Shown piece by piece: positions 26,843 through 34,487 of a DNA stretch of 64,000 bases. A program made the translations under genes and the position numbers. The notes below the pieces were generated by a model. The model worked only from the letters and a program-made list of their open reading frames with translations. It searched no databases and was not told the DNA's origin. How positions within the stretch are numbered: position 1 is the stretch's first letter; each line of letters starts with the position of its first letter. The DNA is from Phenylobacterium sp. (GTDB lineage Bacteria > Pseudomonadota > Alphaproteobacteria > Caulobacterales > Caulobacteraceae). The stretch spans positions 186,001 to 250,000 of the forward strand of contig NZ_JAUXXE010000030.1 of assembly GCF_030681155.1 (NCBI RefSeq). The letters run 5' to 3'.

Positions 26843-27334
26843 TCAGGGAGCCTTGTAGCCGGTCTCGACCTTCAGATAGGCGATCAGGTCGATGCGATCC
26901 TTGGGGTCCTTGAGCCCGGCGAACGACATCTTGGTCCCCGGCAGGAAGGTTCGCGGTTCGGCCAGCCACTTGTCCAGATGCGCGGCGTCCCAGACGAAGC
27001 CGGCGTTCTTGACGGCGTCGGAATACTTGTAGCTCGCGACCTCGCCGGCCTTTCGGCCGAACACCCCATGCAGGTTGGGCCCAGTCATGTTGGCGCCGCC
27101 CGGCACGATGGTGTGGCAGGAGCGGCACATGCCGAATTTCTGCTTTCCGTTGGCTAGATCGGCGGTGTTGTACGGCGCGGGCAGGGAGGCCAGTAGCGCC
27201 TGCTTTTCGGCGTCGGTCGGTTCGGGAACGGCCGGAGCTGCTGGCGTCTGGGCGGCTTGCTCGGCGCCACCCTGGCCGCAACCGGCGAGCAGGGCGCAGG
27301 CCCCCACGACTGACAGCATCACCGCGTTGCGCAT
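26843..27334 (-). CDS. Class I c-type cytochrome, lipoprotein
   Basis: The 163-residue protein has a lipoprotein signal, LLAGCG, with the lipidated Cys near residue 19. An Ala/Pro-rich linker follows, then a heme-binding site MCRSCH and the distal Met ligand in GTKMSFAG. It is an electron carrier held to the membrane on the periplasmic side, similar in size to the CycM-type cytochromes that feed terminal oxidases. It is monocistronic as far as can be seen. Confidence 0.9.
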   Translation of the reverse strand: MRNAVMLSVVGACALLAGCGQGGAEQAAQTPAAPAVPEPTDAEKQALLASLPAPYNTADLANGKQKFGMCRSCHTIVPGGANMTGPNLHGVFGRKAGEVASYKYSDAVKNAGFVWDAAHLDKWLAEPRTFLPGTKMSFAGLKDPKDRIDLIAYLKVETGYKAP

Positions 27335-27376
27335 TTTATAATCCCTTCGACAAACTTGACCGCAAGCTAGTCCCGC

Positions 27377-27856
27377 CTAGCCGCGTTGCAAGGCGCGCTT
27401 GCGACGTTCCTTCTGGATAATTTCGTCGAGGGCCTGGAGATAGCGCGAGCGGTCGTTGCGATCGAACGGCTTGGGCCCGCCCATGATGTCCCCGGTGGAG
27501 CGAAGTTGCTCCATCAGAGCCCGTTGTGCGATGGCCGCGCCAATCGAGTTCTCGGTGAAGGGCTTGCCGCTGGGCGTGAGCGCGTGGCCGCCGGCCTGCA
27601 GGACCCGCTCAGCCAAGGGAATGTCGTTGGTGACGGTGACATCGCCCGGCGCCACATGCTTGGCGATCCAGTCATCGGCGACGTCGGGTCCCGCATCGAC
27701 GATCACCCGCGCGACCAGGGGAGACTGCGGGATCTGGATGAAGGCGTTGGACACGACCCAGGTCTTCAGGCCGTAGCGTTGGGCGACCTTATATGTCTCG
27801 TCCTTCACCGGGCAGGCGTCGGCGTCGATGAAGATCTCGATAGGCTTGCGGTCCAA
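27377..27856 (-). CDS. UPF0178 family protein (YaiI/YqxD-like)
   Basis: The family N terminus IEIFIDADACPVK is clear, with SNAFIQIP, VDAGPDVADDWIA and TNDIPLAERVL following; the fold is PIN-like with conserved Asp residues. TTG 27856 is chosen because GAGGCGAG lies just upstream and it brings the conserved start close to the terminus; GTG 27892 would add 12 unrelated residues. Function is unknown in the family; a nuclease-like activity has been suggested only by fold. Confidence 0.85.
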   Translation of the reverse strand: MDRKPIEIFIDADACPVKDETYKVAQRYGLKTWVVSNAFIQIPQSPLVARVIVDAGPDVADDWIAKHVAPGDVTVTNDIPLAERVLQAGGHALTPSGKPFTENSIGAAIAQRALMEQLRSTGDIMGGPKPFDRNDRSRYLQALDEIIQKERRKRALQRG

Positions 27857-27951
27857 ATCTCGCCTCGGCAAACAGAAAGCACCTCGGGCCACCCGGCTGG
27901 GCGGCCCGACACGATCTCTTTAGGACAGATCGGCGCAAAGCGAGAGCGGCC

Positions 27952-28071
27952 TCAGCGGAACCGGCCGCCGCCCCGCATTCCGCCCCCGCGCATCCCGCCC
28001 ATGTGGCCCGCGGCCGGCTGGCGCTGAACGTTCGAACCCGGCTCCGCCCGCGCGGTCGCGCTCGAAGCCAC
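27952..28071 (-). CDS. Possible 39-residue Gly/Arg-rich peptide, or remnant
   Basis: A minus-strand frame ends in repeated GMRGGG units and a basic C terminus (RFR stop). Starting at GTG 28071 it gives 39 residues; the frame is open further up but has no ATG. There is no clear ribosome binding site. It may be a true small protein or the tail of a decayed gene. The remaining 27,893-28,218 sequence shows nothing else. Confidence 0.25.
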   Translation of the reverse strand: MASSATARAEPGSNVQRQPAAGHMGGMRGGGMRGGGRFR

Positions 28072-28218
28072 GGCGCGGCGCGGCGCGATCGAGGGATGGG
28101 TCGGGCCGGTTGGCCTTACCGCCGCCTCCGGCCTGGTCCCCGCCGCCGCCGACTAGCCCCCTCGATCGTGCGGGGCGTTCGTACAGGGCCGAGAGGCCGG
28201 TCAGCTTCTGCTAGGCGC

Positions 28219-29076
28219 TCACGCCGCCAGCTGCTTGCGATAAAACACCGCCACGGCGTCGCTTGGAAGCATCTTGGCGAACGGATGAGCGATACGCGCG
28301 AACCCGTAGGCGGCGACGGAGAGCAACAGCCCTTCGTCGCGAACCGAGCGGATGCGCGACCAAAGGCCTCGCGTATCGGTGGTGTCGAGCCGAACCTGGC
28401 GAACCTCGGCAAGGTTGGCCTTCTCGGCCGCTCGCGTGAGGTCGCGAGGCGTCATGTACCAGATGTGTGGGGAGGGAAGGCCTACCTGCCAGAGGCGTTC
28501 GTAGGCCGCCCGCATCCCGAGACGCTCCAGGATCGATGCGACGCGGAAGAATAGGCCATTTCGGCTAGGGCAATTGAGCACCAGAACGCCGTCATCAGAC
28601 AGGTGACGATGGCTCGCCGCGAGCGCCTGTAGCATGTCTGGAATGTGCTCTAGCACGTCGTTGAAGACGATGACGTCGAACCGCTCATCGGGCGCAAGGG
28701 CGTCGGGAAAATAGCCATGGCGGACCTTGGCGCTCGTGGTCGCTGCGAGAGCGACATTGGCGTCTGGCTCGATCCCCACGGCCTGAAACGCCCCCGCCTG
28801 CGCGAGTAAGAATCCAGGCCCGCAACCGACGTCCAGCAACCGCCGTCCGGCTGTCAGACCATATATGGTATCGAGCAGCCGCGCGTTGTTCCGATCTCGC
28901 AACGACGCCAATCCATCGACCCTCGCCTGTTCATCGATGGCGCTTGCGCGCGGCTTCGCGGGGATGGCGATGTCGAGTGTGCTTCGAAGGACGCCGCATC
29001 CACACGCGCGCACCCACGACAGTCGCGCTGGACGCATCGGCCCATCGCAGGACGGGCAATCGTAGGTGTCGGACAT
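28219..29076 (-). CDS. Class I SAM-dependent methyltransferase with N-terminal zinc ribbon
   Basis: The 285-residue protein starts with Cys pairs CPSC and CGCG (residues 7-30) that look like a small zinc ribbon. The SAM-binding motif I LLDVGCGPGFLLAQ follows, then FDVIVFNDVLEHI and a post-motif LNCPSRNG. This arrangement is common in methyltransferases of sugar or O-antigen pathways, but the substrate is not evident. It is the last complete host gene before the prophage. Confidence 0.85.
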   Translation of the reverse strand: MSDTYDCPSCDGPMRPARLSWVRACGCGVLRSTLDIAIPAKPRASAIDEQARVDGLASLRDRNNARLLDTIYGLTAGRRLLDVGCGPGFLLAQAGAFQAVGIEPDANVALAATTSAKVRHGYFPDALAPDERFDVIVFNDVLEHIPDMLQALAASHRHLSDDGVLVLNCPSRNGLFFRVASILERLGMRAAYERLWQVGLPSPHIWYMTPRDLTRAAEKANLAEVRQVRLDTTDTRGLWSRIRSVRDEGLLLSVAAYGFARIAHPFAKMLPSDAVAVFYRKQLAA

Positions 29077-29233
29077 GCGTGTTCGCTCTCAGGTTGCCGT
29101 GCGTTATTGGTACAAGTGGAGTCTGTTCAAGGTCCACCGCCTTTGACTGGCGCCGGAGTTTTCCCGTTCGTTCCCGATTTCCCTGCATGAGGGATATTGC
29201 GTGAACCCCCGGAAATCCTCATAAGCGGCGCGG

Positions 29234-29277
29234 GCCGGCTTAGCTCAGCTGGTAGAGCAGCGGTTTTGTAAACCGAA
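29234..29277 (+). tRNA. tRNA-Thr (UGU), 5' half only, interrupted by the prophage
   Basis: The sequence from GCCGGCT through the D arm (GCTCAGCTGGTAGAGC) and the anticodon stem-loop with TGT (TTTGTAA loop) matches the 5' 44 bases of a tRNA-Thr(UGU). After CCGAAG it turns into unrelated sequence: there is no T-loop (GGTTCGA) and no complementary acceptor strand (AGCCGGC). The integrase gene stop lies 39 bp further on. The gene is therefore split here at attL. Anticodon identity is read directly; the loss of function at this end is inferred. Confidence 0.85.
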
Positions 29278-29315
29278 GTTTAGGCCGCGCGGCGGCGACG
29301 AAAACTCCAACAACA
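29262..29315. other. Left prophage junction (attL region)
   Basis: The tRNA identity ends at about 29277 and the integrase stop codon is at 29318-29316, so the crossover lies in this interval, most likely in the anticodon arm. The exact core needs the right junction, which is beyond the window. Confidence 0.7.
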
Positions 29316-30497
29316 TCAGCTATTTGGGTCATCTGTGCCGGTGGCCTTTCGAGCTGCTCCGGGACTATTCCGGGACGAGGTGTCATCTGCCTCGATCGCG
29401 TCCCGGAGGTCGTCTTCTAGGGCATGGGCATAGCGCATCGTCGACTGAATGTTGGCGTGACCTAGAAGCCGCTGGCTGAGCTTCAAGTTGCCCGACTTCC
29501 GCAGCAGCATCGTGCCCGCGTGGTGGCGCGTGCCGTGGATGCGGCGCCCGGGGGTGACCTTGGCGCGGTCGGCGGCGTTGTTCAGGCGCGCCTGGAGGCC
29601 GTAGTAGGTCAATGCCTCCAGCGTGACCTCGCCGGTCTCATCGTCGCGCACCTCGACATACCAGACGTGCTCCAGGCCGCCTTTGCGCGCCCGTGCGACC
29701 CTGGCGGCGATCTCTCTGGCGTGTTCCGCCCGCAGGGGCAGGACATGGGCGCCAGTGTCGCGCTTGCGGCCCTTGCGGCGCTCCCCATCGGCCATGAGGC
29801 GGCTGCGGATGTTGAGGCGGGGGCCTTCGGGGTCGAAGTCGGCGGGAGAGAAGAACAGCTCTCCGAAGCGCAGGCCGTAGGTCAGAAGCAGATCGAGGGC
29901 GAGGCCGGTCGTCGGCCCGCACTCGGCGCGCCAGGCCGCCTGCTCGTCGACGCCGTAGATCTTGACCAGCCCGGCCGGCTCTTCCAGCCGCAGGCGACCC
30001 CAAGGGATGTCCTGCACTCTCAGGCCTCGCTTGCCGAACAGCATCACGGCGTGGCGCATGACCGGCCGAAGGTGCTCGATGATGTCGCGGTTCACCGTCG
30101 CTGCGGACGGCATGTAGAGCTTCGCGTCGGCGGCCTTGCCCTTCTTGTAGGGGATCACCCGGCGCTTTCGGATGGCGGCCGATACCGTTTCGGCGTCGAT
30201 GTCCTTGAGCATCGTCGCCTTCGGGATCAGGCGCTGCACCATCTCCAGGCGCCGCTCGACATCGACGGCGTCGCCTCGGTGCTTTCCGACGTCATCCCAC
30301 CACGCGCCGCAGGCCTGATCGAGCGTCAGGCTCTCGGCTGAGCCGTGCCGGCCTTCGCCGACTTCACGGCGCTTGCGCTCCTCGACCTTCTCGGCGGCGC
30401 GTCGCGTAGTCTGCCCGGTCGAGCCGAAAACCCGGCGACCCTCAATGACGAAGTCGTACTGCCAGAAGCGGCTTTTTGCGGTTTTGTAGACGGACAC
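29316..30497 (-). CDS. int: Phage tyrosine integrase
   Basis: The 393-residue site-specific recombinase has all catalytic residues: Arg210 in GLRFGEL, HGTRH (His321, Arg324), His347 in LLGHANI and the nucleophile Tyr356 in MRYAHA. The N-terminal half is the arm-binding and core-binding part. It starts at GTG 30497, inside the Xis-like gene. It carries out insertion of the phage into the tRNA-Thr gene and, with an excisionase, its release. It is last in the leftward operon. Confidence 0.95.
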   Translation of the reverse strand: MSVYKTAKSRFWQYDFVIEGRRVFGSTGQTTRRAAEKVEERKRREVGEGRHGSAESLTLDQACGAWWDDVGKHRGDAVDVERRLEMVQRLIPKATMLKDIDAETVSAAIRKRRVIPYKKGKAADAKLYMPSAATVNRDIIEHLRPVMRHAVMLFGKRGLRVQDIPWGRLRLEEPAGLVKIYGVDEQAAWRAECGPTTGLALDLLLTYGLRFGELFFSPADFDPEGPRLNIRSRLMADGERRKGRKRDTGAHVLPLRAEHAREIAARVARARKGGLEHVWYVEVRDDETGEVTLEALTYYGLQARLNNAADRAKVTPGRRIHGTRHHAGTMLLRKSGNLKLSQRLLGHANIQSTMRYAHALEDDLRDAIEADDTSSRNSPGAARKATGTDDPNS

Positions 30498-30730
30498 GGA
30501 GCTTCGTGCTCCTCCAGGAGATAGGCGCGTAGGTCGCGCTCGGTGAAGGCGCGCAGCTTGCCGCGGGGAACCGAGCGGATGACGTTCCGCTCAGAGAGTG
30601 CGTCCAGGGTCTTCACGTCAAGGCCGATGAGTTCGGCTGCGGCCTTGGCGGTGATGACGGCGGCGTCGGCGAAGGCGGTAGCGAACCGCTTTTCCGTGGT
30701 GGGGCCAAGGTCGAGAACGGTCGCGCTCAT
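30326..30730 (-). CDS. Excisionase-like HTH protein overlapping int
   Basis: In 134 residues, the first 75 form a MerR/Xis-like helix-turn-helix: AAVITAKAAAELIGLDVKTL, then RNVIRSVPRGKLRAFTERDL. The remaining 57 are Ser/Arg-rich and lie in a second frame over the integrase start (172-bp overlap), so they may be unstructured. The position beside int and the fold suggest an excisionase/directionality factor; this is not shown. It overlaps the upstream gene by ATGA. Confidence 0.65.
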   Translation of the reverse strand: MSATVLDLGPTTEKRFATAFADAAVITAKAAAELIGLDVKTLDALSERNVIRSVPRGKLRAFTERDLRAYLLEEHEAPCPSTKPQKAASGSTTSSLRVAGFSARPGRLRDAPPRRSRSASAVKSAKAGTAQPRA

Positions 30731-30924
30731 TCTGGCTCCCCATCAGGCGGACGGCGGGGGCTGACGGAGCCGCCAACGCGGCCAGCGCTGGCTGCCAACT
30801 CCCGGTTCTTCGAGAAGGCCCTCTCCTGTGGCTCGACGCTCTTGCCGCCCTTGGCCGCAATCTCGCGCCTGCGCTCAGGGGAGAGCTTGGCGAACCCACG
30901 GAGCTTCTTCGGTTCGTCGGCCAT
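30727..30924 (-). CDS. Small KGG-motif protein
   Basis: The 65-residue basic protein contains SPERRREIAAKGGKS, like the KGG repeat of the GsiB-type stress protein family, followed by a second partial repeat (LAASAGRVGG). Small phage proteins of this kind are common in alphaproteobacteria; no function is known here. It belongs to the leftward operon and is coupled to the Xis-like gene by ATGA. Confidence 0.6.
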   Translation of the reverse strand: MADEPKKLRGFAKLSPERRREIAAKGGKSVEPQERAFSKNRELAASAGRVGGSVSPRRPPDGEPE

Positions 30925-30983
30925 TGGTCAGTCGCTCCCGTGGTCTGATTTCAGCAGTAGAACACCTGAAGAGGTCATGCCGC

Positions 30984-31214
30984 TCACCACTGTTGCATCT
31001 GGGCGAGGTGTTCTTCGGTGGCTGGCGCTGTGACGAGCGCCCAATAGGCGCGCCACTTCTGAGCCAGGGCCTTTCGAACCGAATGGGTCGGCTGCGACAG
31101 ACAGGCGGAGGCAATCGCCAGGGTGAAGACGATCTCGCGAAGTATACGGATCTCCTCGGCGACAGCAGGCTGCACGGCGTAGGTCAGCGGTCCAACTTGG
31201 ATGCGGGGGTTCAA
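30984..31214 (-). CDS. Hypothetical phage protein (76 residues)
   Basis: The 76-residue protein is mostly helical with no recognised domain. It overlaps the upstream gene by ATGA (31211-31214), which supports it being real and part of the leftward operon. Confidence 0.5.
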   Translation of the reverse strand: MNPRIQVGPLTYAVQPAVAEEIRILREIVFTLAIASACLSQPTHSVRKALAQKWRAYWALVTAPATEEHLAQMQQW

Positions 31215-31402
31215 GCGCTGGCCTCGTCGATGATGTGGGCGAAGTCCGAGGCGGCGCGGTGCGTCAGCAGCAGCGTTGGCCGGCCCGCTTGGTGGATCTC
31301 CACGCCTTCAGGCGTGCTGACGAGGCGGTGAGACTTTAGGCGTAGGGCGCCTATTGCGGTCATCATGTCGGCCGCCATGTCGATGAGAAGGTTGCGGCTC
31401 AT
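31211..31402 (-). CDS. Hypothetical phage protein (63 residues)
   Basis: The 63-residue protein has no recognised domain. Its 3' end is coupled to the next gene by ATGA. Upstream of its start lies the oppositely oriented membrane-protein gene at 31438, so it is cut off from the rest of the leftward operon. Confidence 0.5.
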   Translation of the reverse strand: MSRNLLIDMAADMMTAIGALRLKSHRLVSTPEGVEIHQAGRPTLLLTHRAASDFAHIIDEASA

Positions 31403-31437
31403 GCTGAAGCTCCGGGAATCGTGACAGCGTCAGCGCC

Positions 31438-31911
31438 ATGCTCTGGCTTCAGGTCCTTACCGAACGCGCACTTGGCTATGAGGTCGATTGGAGCGCGACT
31501 GCTTCCTGGGTGCAGGCGATTGGATCGGTCGCGGCGATCTTTGCGGCGATACTGATCAGCCGTCGCGAAGGCCGGCGGCAGATCGAACGCGACAATGCGA
31601 GCCTCATCGAAAAGCGGAGAGCGGCCTTCATCGCTATGGAAACCGTGATTGAGCAGCTTGGGCGCCGCGATCGCGTGTTCAGTGGCGAGGTAGCCGGAGC
31701 GGCCAGCGTACTTTCCAGTCTCGATACGAGCATCCTTCCGCCGAACGGCATGGTCGCACTTGTCAATTTGAAGAGCCGCGTGGCGCTCGCGCAAGGTGGT
31801 GCGGAGCATGACGCGCGGCTGATGCCCAATCAGGACGTTCGCCTGAACTTTGACGCTGTTTCCGCTCGCCGAAATCTGGAGCTCGCGCGCGCCGAAATGG
31901 GAATGATCTAA
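31438..31911 (+). CDS. Single-span membrane protein inserted against the leftward operon
   Basis: The 157-residue protein has one hydrophobic segment (AIGSVAAIFAAILI, about residues 28-41) followed by a basic, helical region (RREGRRQIERDN) and a cytoplasmic tail. It runs opposite to every gene around it from 29.3 to 36.7 kb, and its sequence is less GC-rich. The competing minus-strand frame (31399-31920) has the composition of a shadow. The layout is that of a moron: an extra gene with its own signals, often active in the lysogen. Exclusion of other phages is one possible role, not shown. Confidence 0.65.
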   Translation: MLWLQVLTERALGYEVDWSATASWVQAIGSVAAIFAAILISRREGRRQIERDNASLIEKRRAAFIAMETVIEQLGRRDRVFSGEVAGAASVLSSLDTSILPPNGMVALVNLKSRVALAQGGAEHDARLMPNQDVRLNFDAVSARRNLELARAEMGMI

Positions 31912-31916
31912 GGCTG

Positions 31917-32453
31917 TCACATCGTCCTCCCGGCGATGAAGCGGACGATCACGACCTGGCCGTCATTCCCGCTGCGGTAAGCCTGATGGAGGGCGGTGAC
32001 GAAGTCCGAGGCCTCGACGCGGAGACGCGCCCAGAACTGACGCTGGCCCTTGTCGCAGGCGTTCGGCGCTAACTGGTGGTGCCAGCGGCAAAGGATGCAG
32101 GAGTTCCGGTCGTGGCCCTTCACGCCCTTTTTCCAGCCGTCCACGCGCTGGTGGGCGACCTCCATGGGGTTGGGCTCGCCCTTCAGTTGGTCTGCCGTCG
32201 GTGGGCCTTCGATTTCACAGGCGACACAAGTCAGTTCGCTATCGTGAAGCCATGACATGAACCCGGCATCGGCCTCGTGGCCGCCCTTGGGCTTCGTCCG
32301 CTTGTGGTCGATGCGGGGCCGGCGGCCGAACTCGCGTTGAGCGCGCCGGCTGGCCTCTGCGATCTTCTTCGCTTCGCGGCCGGGGTCTTCCAGGCGGCGA
32401 AGTTCGGCCTTCAGCTCGTCACGGCGACGGCGGGTGTTGGCGTCCAACATCAT
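31917..32453 (-). CDS. HNH-type nuclease-like zinc protein
   Basis: The 178-residue protein has a Cys/His arrangement CVAC, EVAHQRV, CILCRWHHQLAP that fits an HNH or DUF968-like fold: two Cys pairs hold zinc and the His residues lie where catalysis would occur. Similar phage proteins act in recombination or resolve branched DNA. It sits in the leftward recombination operon and overlaps the next gene by ATGA. Confidence 0.7.
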   Translation of the reverse strand: MMLDANTRRRRDELKAELRRLEDPGREAKKIAEASRRAQREFGRRPRIDHKRTKPKGGHEADAGFMSWLHDSELTCVACEIEGPPTADQLKGEPNPMEVAHQRVDGWKKGVKGHDRNSCILCRWHHQLAPNACDKGQRQFWARLRVEASDFVTALHQAYRSGNDGQVVIVRFIAGRTM

Positions 32454-32977
32454 GCCGCCACCCGGCGCGGCTCGCGCTGCTTCAGCAGGGTTTCGAGCTC
32501 GACGCCGATCAGACCGGCCAGATACTCCAACACGTCCGATTTGCTCTTCTGGAAGGCCTCCTTACCCATCGACGGGATGTCCTGAGACTTCGCCGTGTAG
32601 CGGGTGACGAGGCGACCGGAGCAGACGACGAGAGCGTATTCGTCGATAGGCGCGATGAACTCGGCGAGGCGCGACGCCTCCGGCCGGTTGCGGCAGACAG
32701 TCGTCACCTCGTCCCGGTGGCCGGTGACGATGAGGGCGTGTTTCCGTAGAGCCGTGGCGCTCATGTATTGCTGATCGAGCGGGTAGGGCAGGTTCTCCCA
32801 GGCCGCGTTGACCAGAGCGAAGTAGTGACGGTGGCTGGCGGCCGAACGCTCGTCCTCGACCGTGATCCGGTAGAGTTGGCCAATGGTGTAGTGATAGTCA
32901 GCCGCCCTCGGGTTCATCGGAACCAGGGCCTCGCCGTCCCAGCGGAACGGCATGGTCGGAATTTTCTCTGCGCTCAT
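32450..32977 (-). CDS. Conserved-looking phage protein of unknown function (recombination operon)
   Basis: The 175-residue protein has SHRHYFALVNAAWENLP (near residue 50), a feature shared by several early proteins of temperate phages, but I do not recognise a defined family. ATGA overlaps on both sides tie it to the HNH and exonuclease genes, so a role in DNA metabolism is a fair guess. Confidence 0.6.
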   Translation of the reverse strand: MSAEKIPTMPFRWDGEALVPMNPRAADYHYTIGQLYRITVEDERSAASHRHYFALVNAAWENLPYPLDQQYMSATALRKHALIVTGHRDEVTTVCRNRPEASRLAEFIAPIDEYALVVCSGRLVTRYTAKSQDIPSMGKEAFQKSKSDVLEYLAGLIGVELETLLKQREPRRVAA

Positions 32978-33090
32978 CGCTGACCCTCCAGCGATTGACG
33001 ACGCGAACCGTCACGCCGGGACCGAAAGCAGTCGCGGACCTTGTCGAGCCAGGCGCGCACTTCCGCATCGCTCTTCAGGGTGTCGGTCAT
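32974..33090 (-). CDS. 38-residue small protein in the recombination operon
   Basis: ATG 33090 overlaps the stop of the exonuclease gene, and its own stop overlaps the start of the next gene at 32977, both as ATGA. This double coupling is good evidence that the short frame is translated. The peptide is charged (MTDTLKSDAEVRAWLDKV start) and helical; function unknown. Confidence 0.55.
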   Translation of the reverse strand: MTDTLKSDAEVRAWLDKVRDCFRSRRDGSRRQSLEGQR

Positions 33091-33707
33091 GCCGCCACCT
33101 TCGCGGGCTGGCCGTAGCGGCGGATGCGCTCGACCGTCTCGTGAAGTTCGACGTTGAAGATGTCGACGGCGCGGGCGAGTGAGGCGATGTAGGCGTCGTC
33201 GCGATACAGGCGCTTCCGGAACAGGGGCATCTTCGGCCAGTAGACGACAAGGTCGATCCACTCGCGCTCTGCGACCCAAAGGCCCCCCTGGCATTGGGCG
33301 ACGTGGCTGGACGGGAAGGTGTCCCGGTCCAGCGTCTCGATCAGCAGGTCGGGCTGCTGGGTCTTGATCTCCAACAGGCCCACGTCGCCGATCAGGGAGT
33401 CAGGCGAGTAGCCAGTCTTGCCGTTGCGCACGAAGCCGACCTGCTTGGGGTCCTCGTCGGTCATGAGGGCGTAGAAGCGGCGCGCCTCGGCCTCCATGAC
33501 GTTGCCGCGCTCCATGGACGAGCTTTTGAAGCCCTCATGCACGGCGCCGGTGATGATCTCTCCGGCCAGGGTGCGCATGTAGGTGGCGCGGACCTTGCCT
33601 TCGCCCTTGGCCAGGATCTTTGAGAAGTTCGAGGCGGTGGCGATGCCGCGGCGCGCCTCGTGCCACTCCGGCGTGCCCTGCTCGCAGTTGAAGATCTCGA
33701 CAGCCAT
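33087..33707 (-). CDS. YqaJ-type phage exonuclease (lambda Exo family)
   Basis: The 206-residue protein has TPEWHEARRGIATAS at the N terminus, MERGNVMEAEARRFY, YSPDSLIGDVGLLEIKT (catalytic Asp, Glu and Lys) and SSHVAQCQGGLWV. These are the YqaJ/lambda exonuclease signatures. It would resect double-stranded DNA 5' to 3' and hand single strands to the ERF annealase encoded just upstream. ATG overlaps the ERF stop. Confidence 0.9.
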   Translation of the reverse strand: MAVEIFNCEQGTPEWHEARRGIATASNFSKILAKGEGKVRATYMRTLAGEIITGAVHEGFKSSSMERGNVMEAEARRFYALMTDEDPKQVGFVRNGKTGYSPDSLIGDVGLLEIKTQQPDLLIETLDRDTFPSSHVAQCQGGLWVAEREWIDLVVYWPKMPLFRKRLYRDDAYIASLARAVDIFNVELHETVERIRRYGQPAKVAA

Positions 33708-34480
33708 CAGTGACCGCCTTGCGCGGCGAGGCGCTTCTTCTGGGCGATCAGGCCAAGCGCTTCAGCGTGCCGTCGGCGCGGGATGTGGGCGAGGGTGTCC
33801 AGCTGCAGGAAGTCGAGCAGGCGGTCGCGGTCGAGCCCGGCGTCGTCCATCAGAGCCGTGAGCTCGGCGACTTCCGCCTGAGAGATCCGTTCTTCGCCGC
33901 CGGTGTTGTTCCCGTCGTTGTCCTCGTCCTTCAGGACGATGTCGAAGGCGAGAACCTTCACGTAGCGCCGGCCGTAGGTCATCGACGAGCCGTAGGCGTG
34001 GACGGCGACCTTATCCGGCTCGCCTTCATACGCGTCGAGATCGGCCGGGACGTCCCCATGGAAGGTCTCGGCGTGCCCGCCGATGTGGCGGACCTTGCAG
34101 GTCACCCGGTAGTGGCGCTCAAGCGGGGAGTCGGCGGTCCCGAACGAGGTCGAGAGGCCGTGCGCGTGGAGTATCGGGTCGATGGCCTGGCTGATGGTCT
34201 CCAGACGGGCGTAGCGCGACATCGTGGCGTCGTTCTCCGCATCCTTCACGATGGGCGACATGGCCTGCTGAGCGGCCGTGAAGGCGATGTTAAAGGCCTG
34301 TTGGGCGTCCTGCGCCGTGATCCGCTCGTGGGCGCTGGCGATCTGGCCCAGCTTCTCAGCCGAGACGGCGGGATCGCGGGCGATGTCCGAGAGCAGGGTC
34401 AGAAACCGTTCGGTCTCCGAGGCGGGTTTTGCGGCGCGCGGCTTGCGCACGCGCGTGGCTTCAAGGGCTGCTGCTTGCAT
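33707..34480 (-). CDS. ERF-family single-strand annealing protein
   Basis: The 257-residue protein has the ERF-domain pattern: AFNIAFTAAQQAMSPIVKDA, YARLETISQAIDPILHAHGL, then VRHIGGHAETF and AYGSSMTYGRRYVKVLAFDI. ERF proteins anneal complementary single strands and work with YqaJ-type exonucleases, encoded here directly downstream. Together they form the phage's own recombination pair. Confidence 0.9.
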   Translation of the reverse strand: MQAAALEATRVRKPRAAKPASETERFLTLLSDIARDPAVSAEKLGQIASAHERITAQDAQQAFNIAFTAAQQAMSPIVKDAENDATMSRYARLETISQAIDPILHAHGLSTSFGTADSPLERHYRVTCKVRHIGGHAETFHGDVPADLDAYEGEPDKVAVHAYGSSMTYGRRYVKVLAFDIVLKDEDNDGNNTGGEERISQAEVAELTALMDDAGLDRDRLLDFLQLDTLAHIPRRRHAEALGLIAQKKRLAAQGGH

Positions 34481-34487
34481 GGCGTCC

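Noticed and set aside
27952..28218. Tail of an M48-type peptidase (THPSIAPRRA)
   Set aside because: The frame is cut by a stop a short distance upstream and no HExxH motif is found; the resemblance is too short.
31399..31920. 173-codon minus-strand frame
   Set aside because: The plus-strand frame 31438-31911 has a real membrane span and better composition; this one is the shadow.
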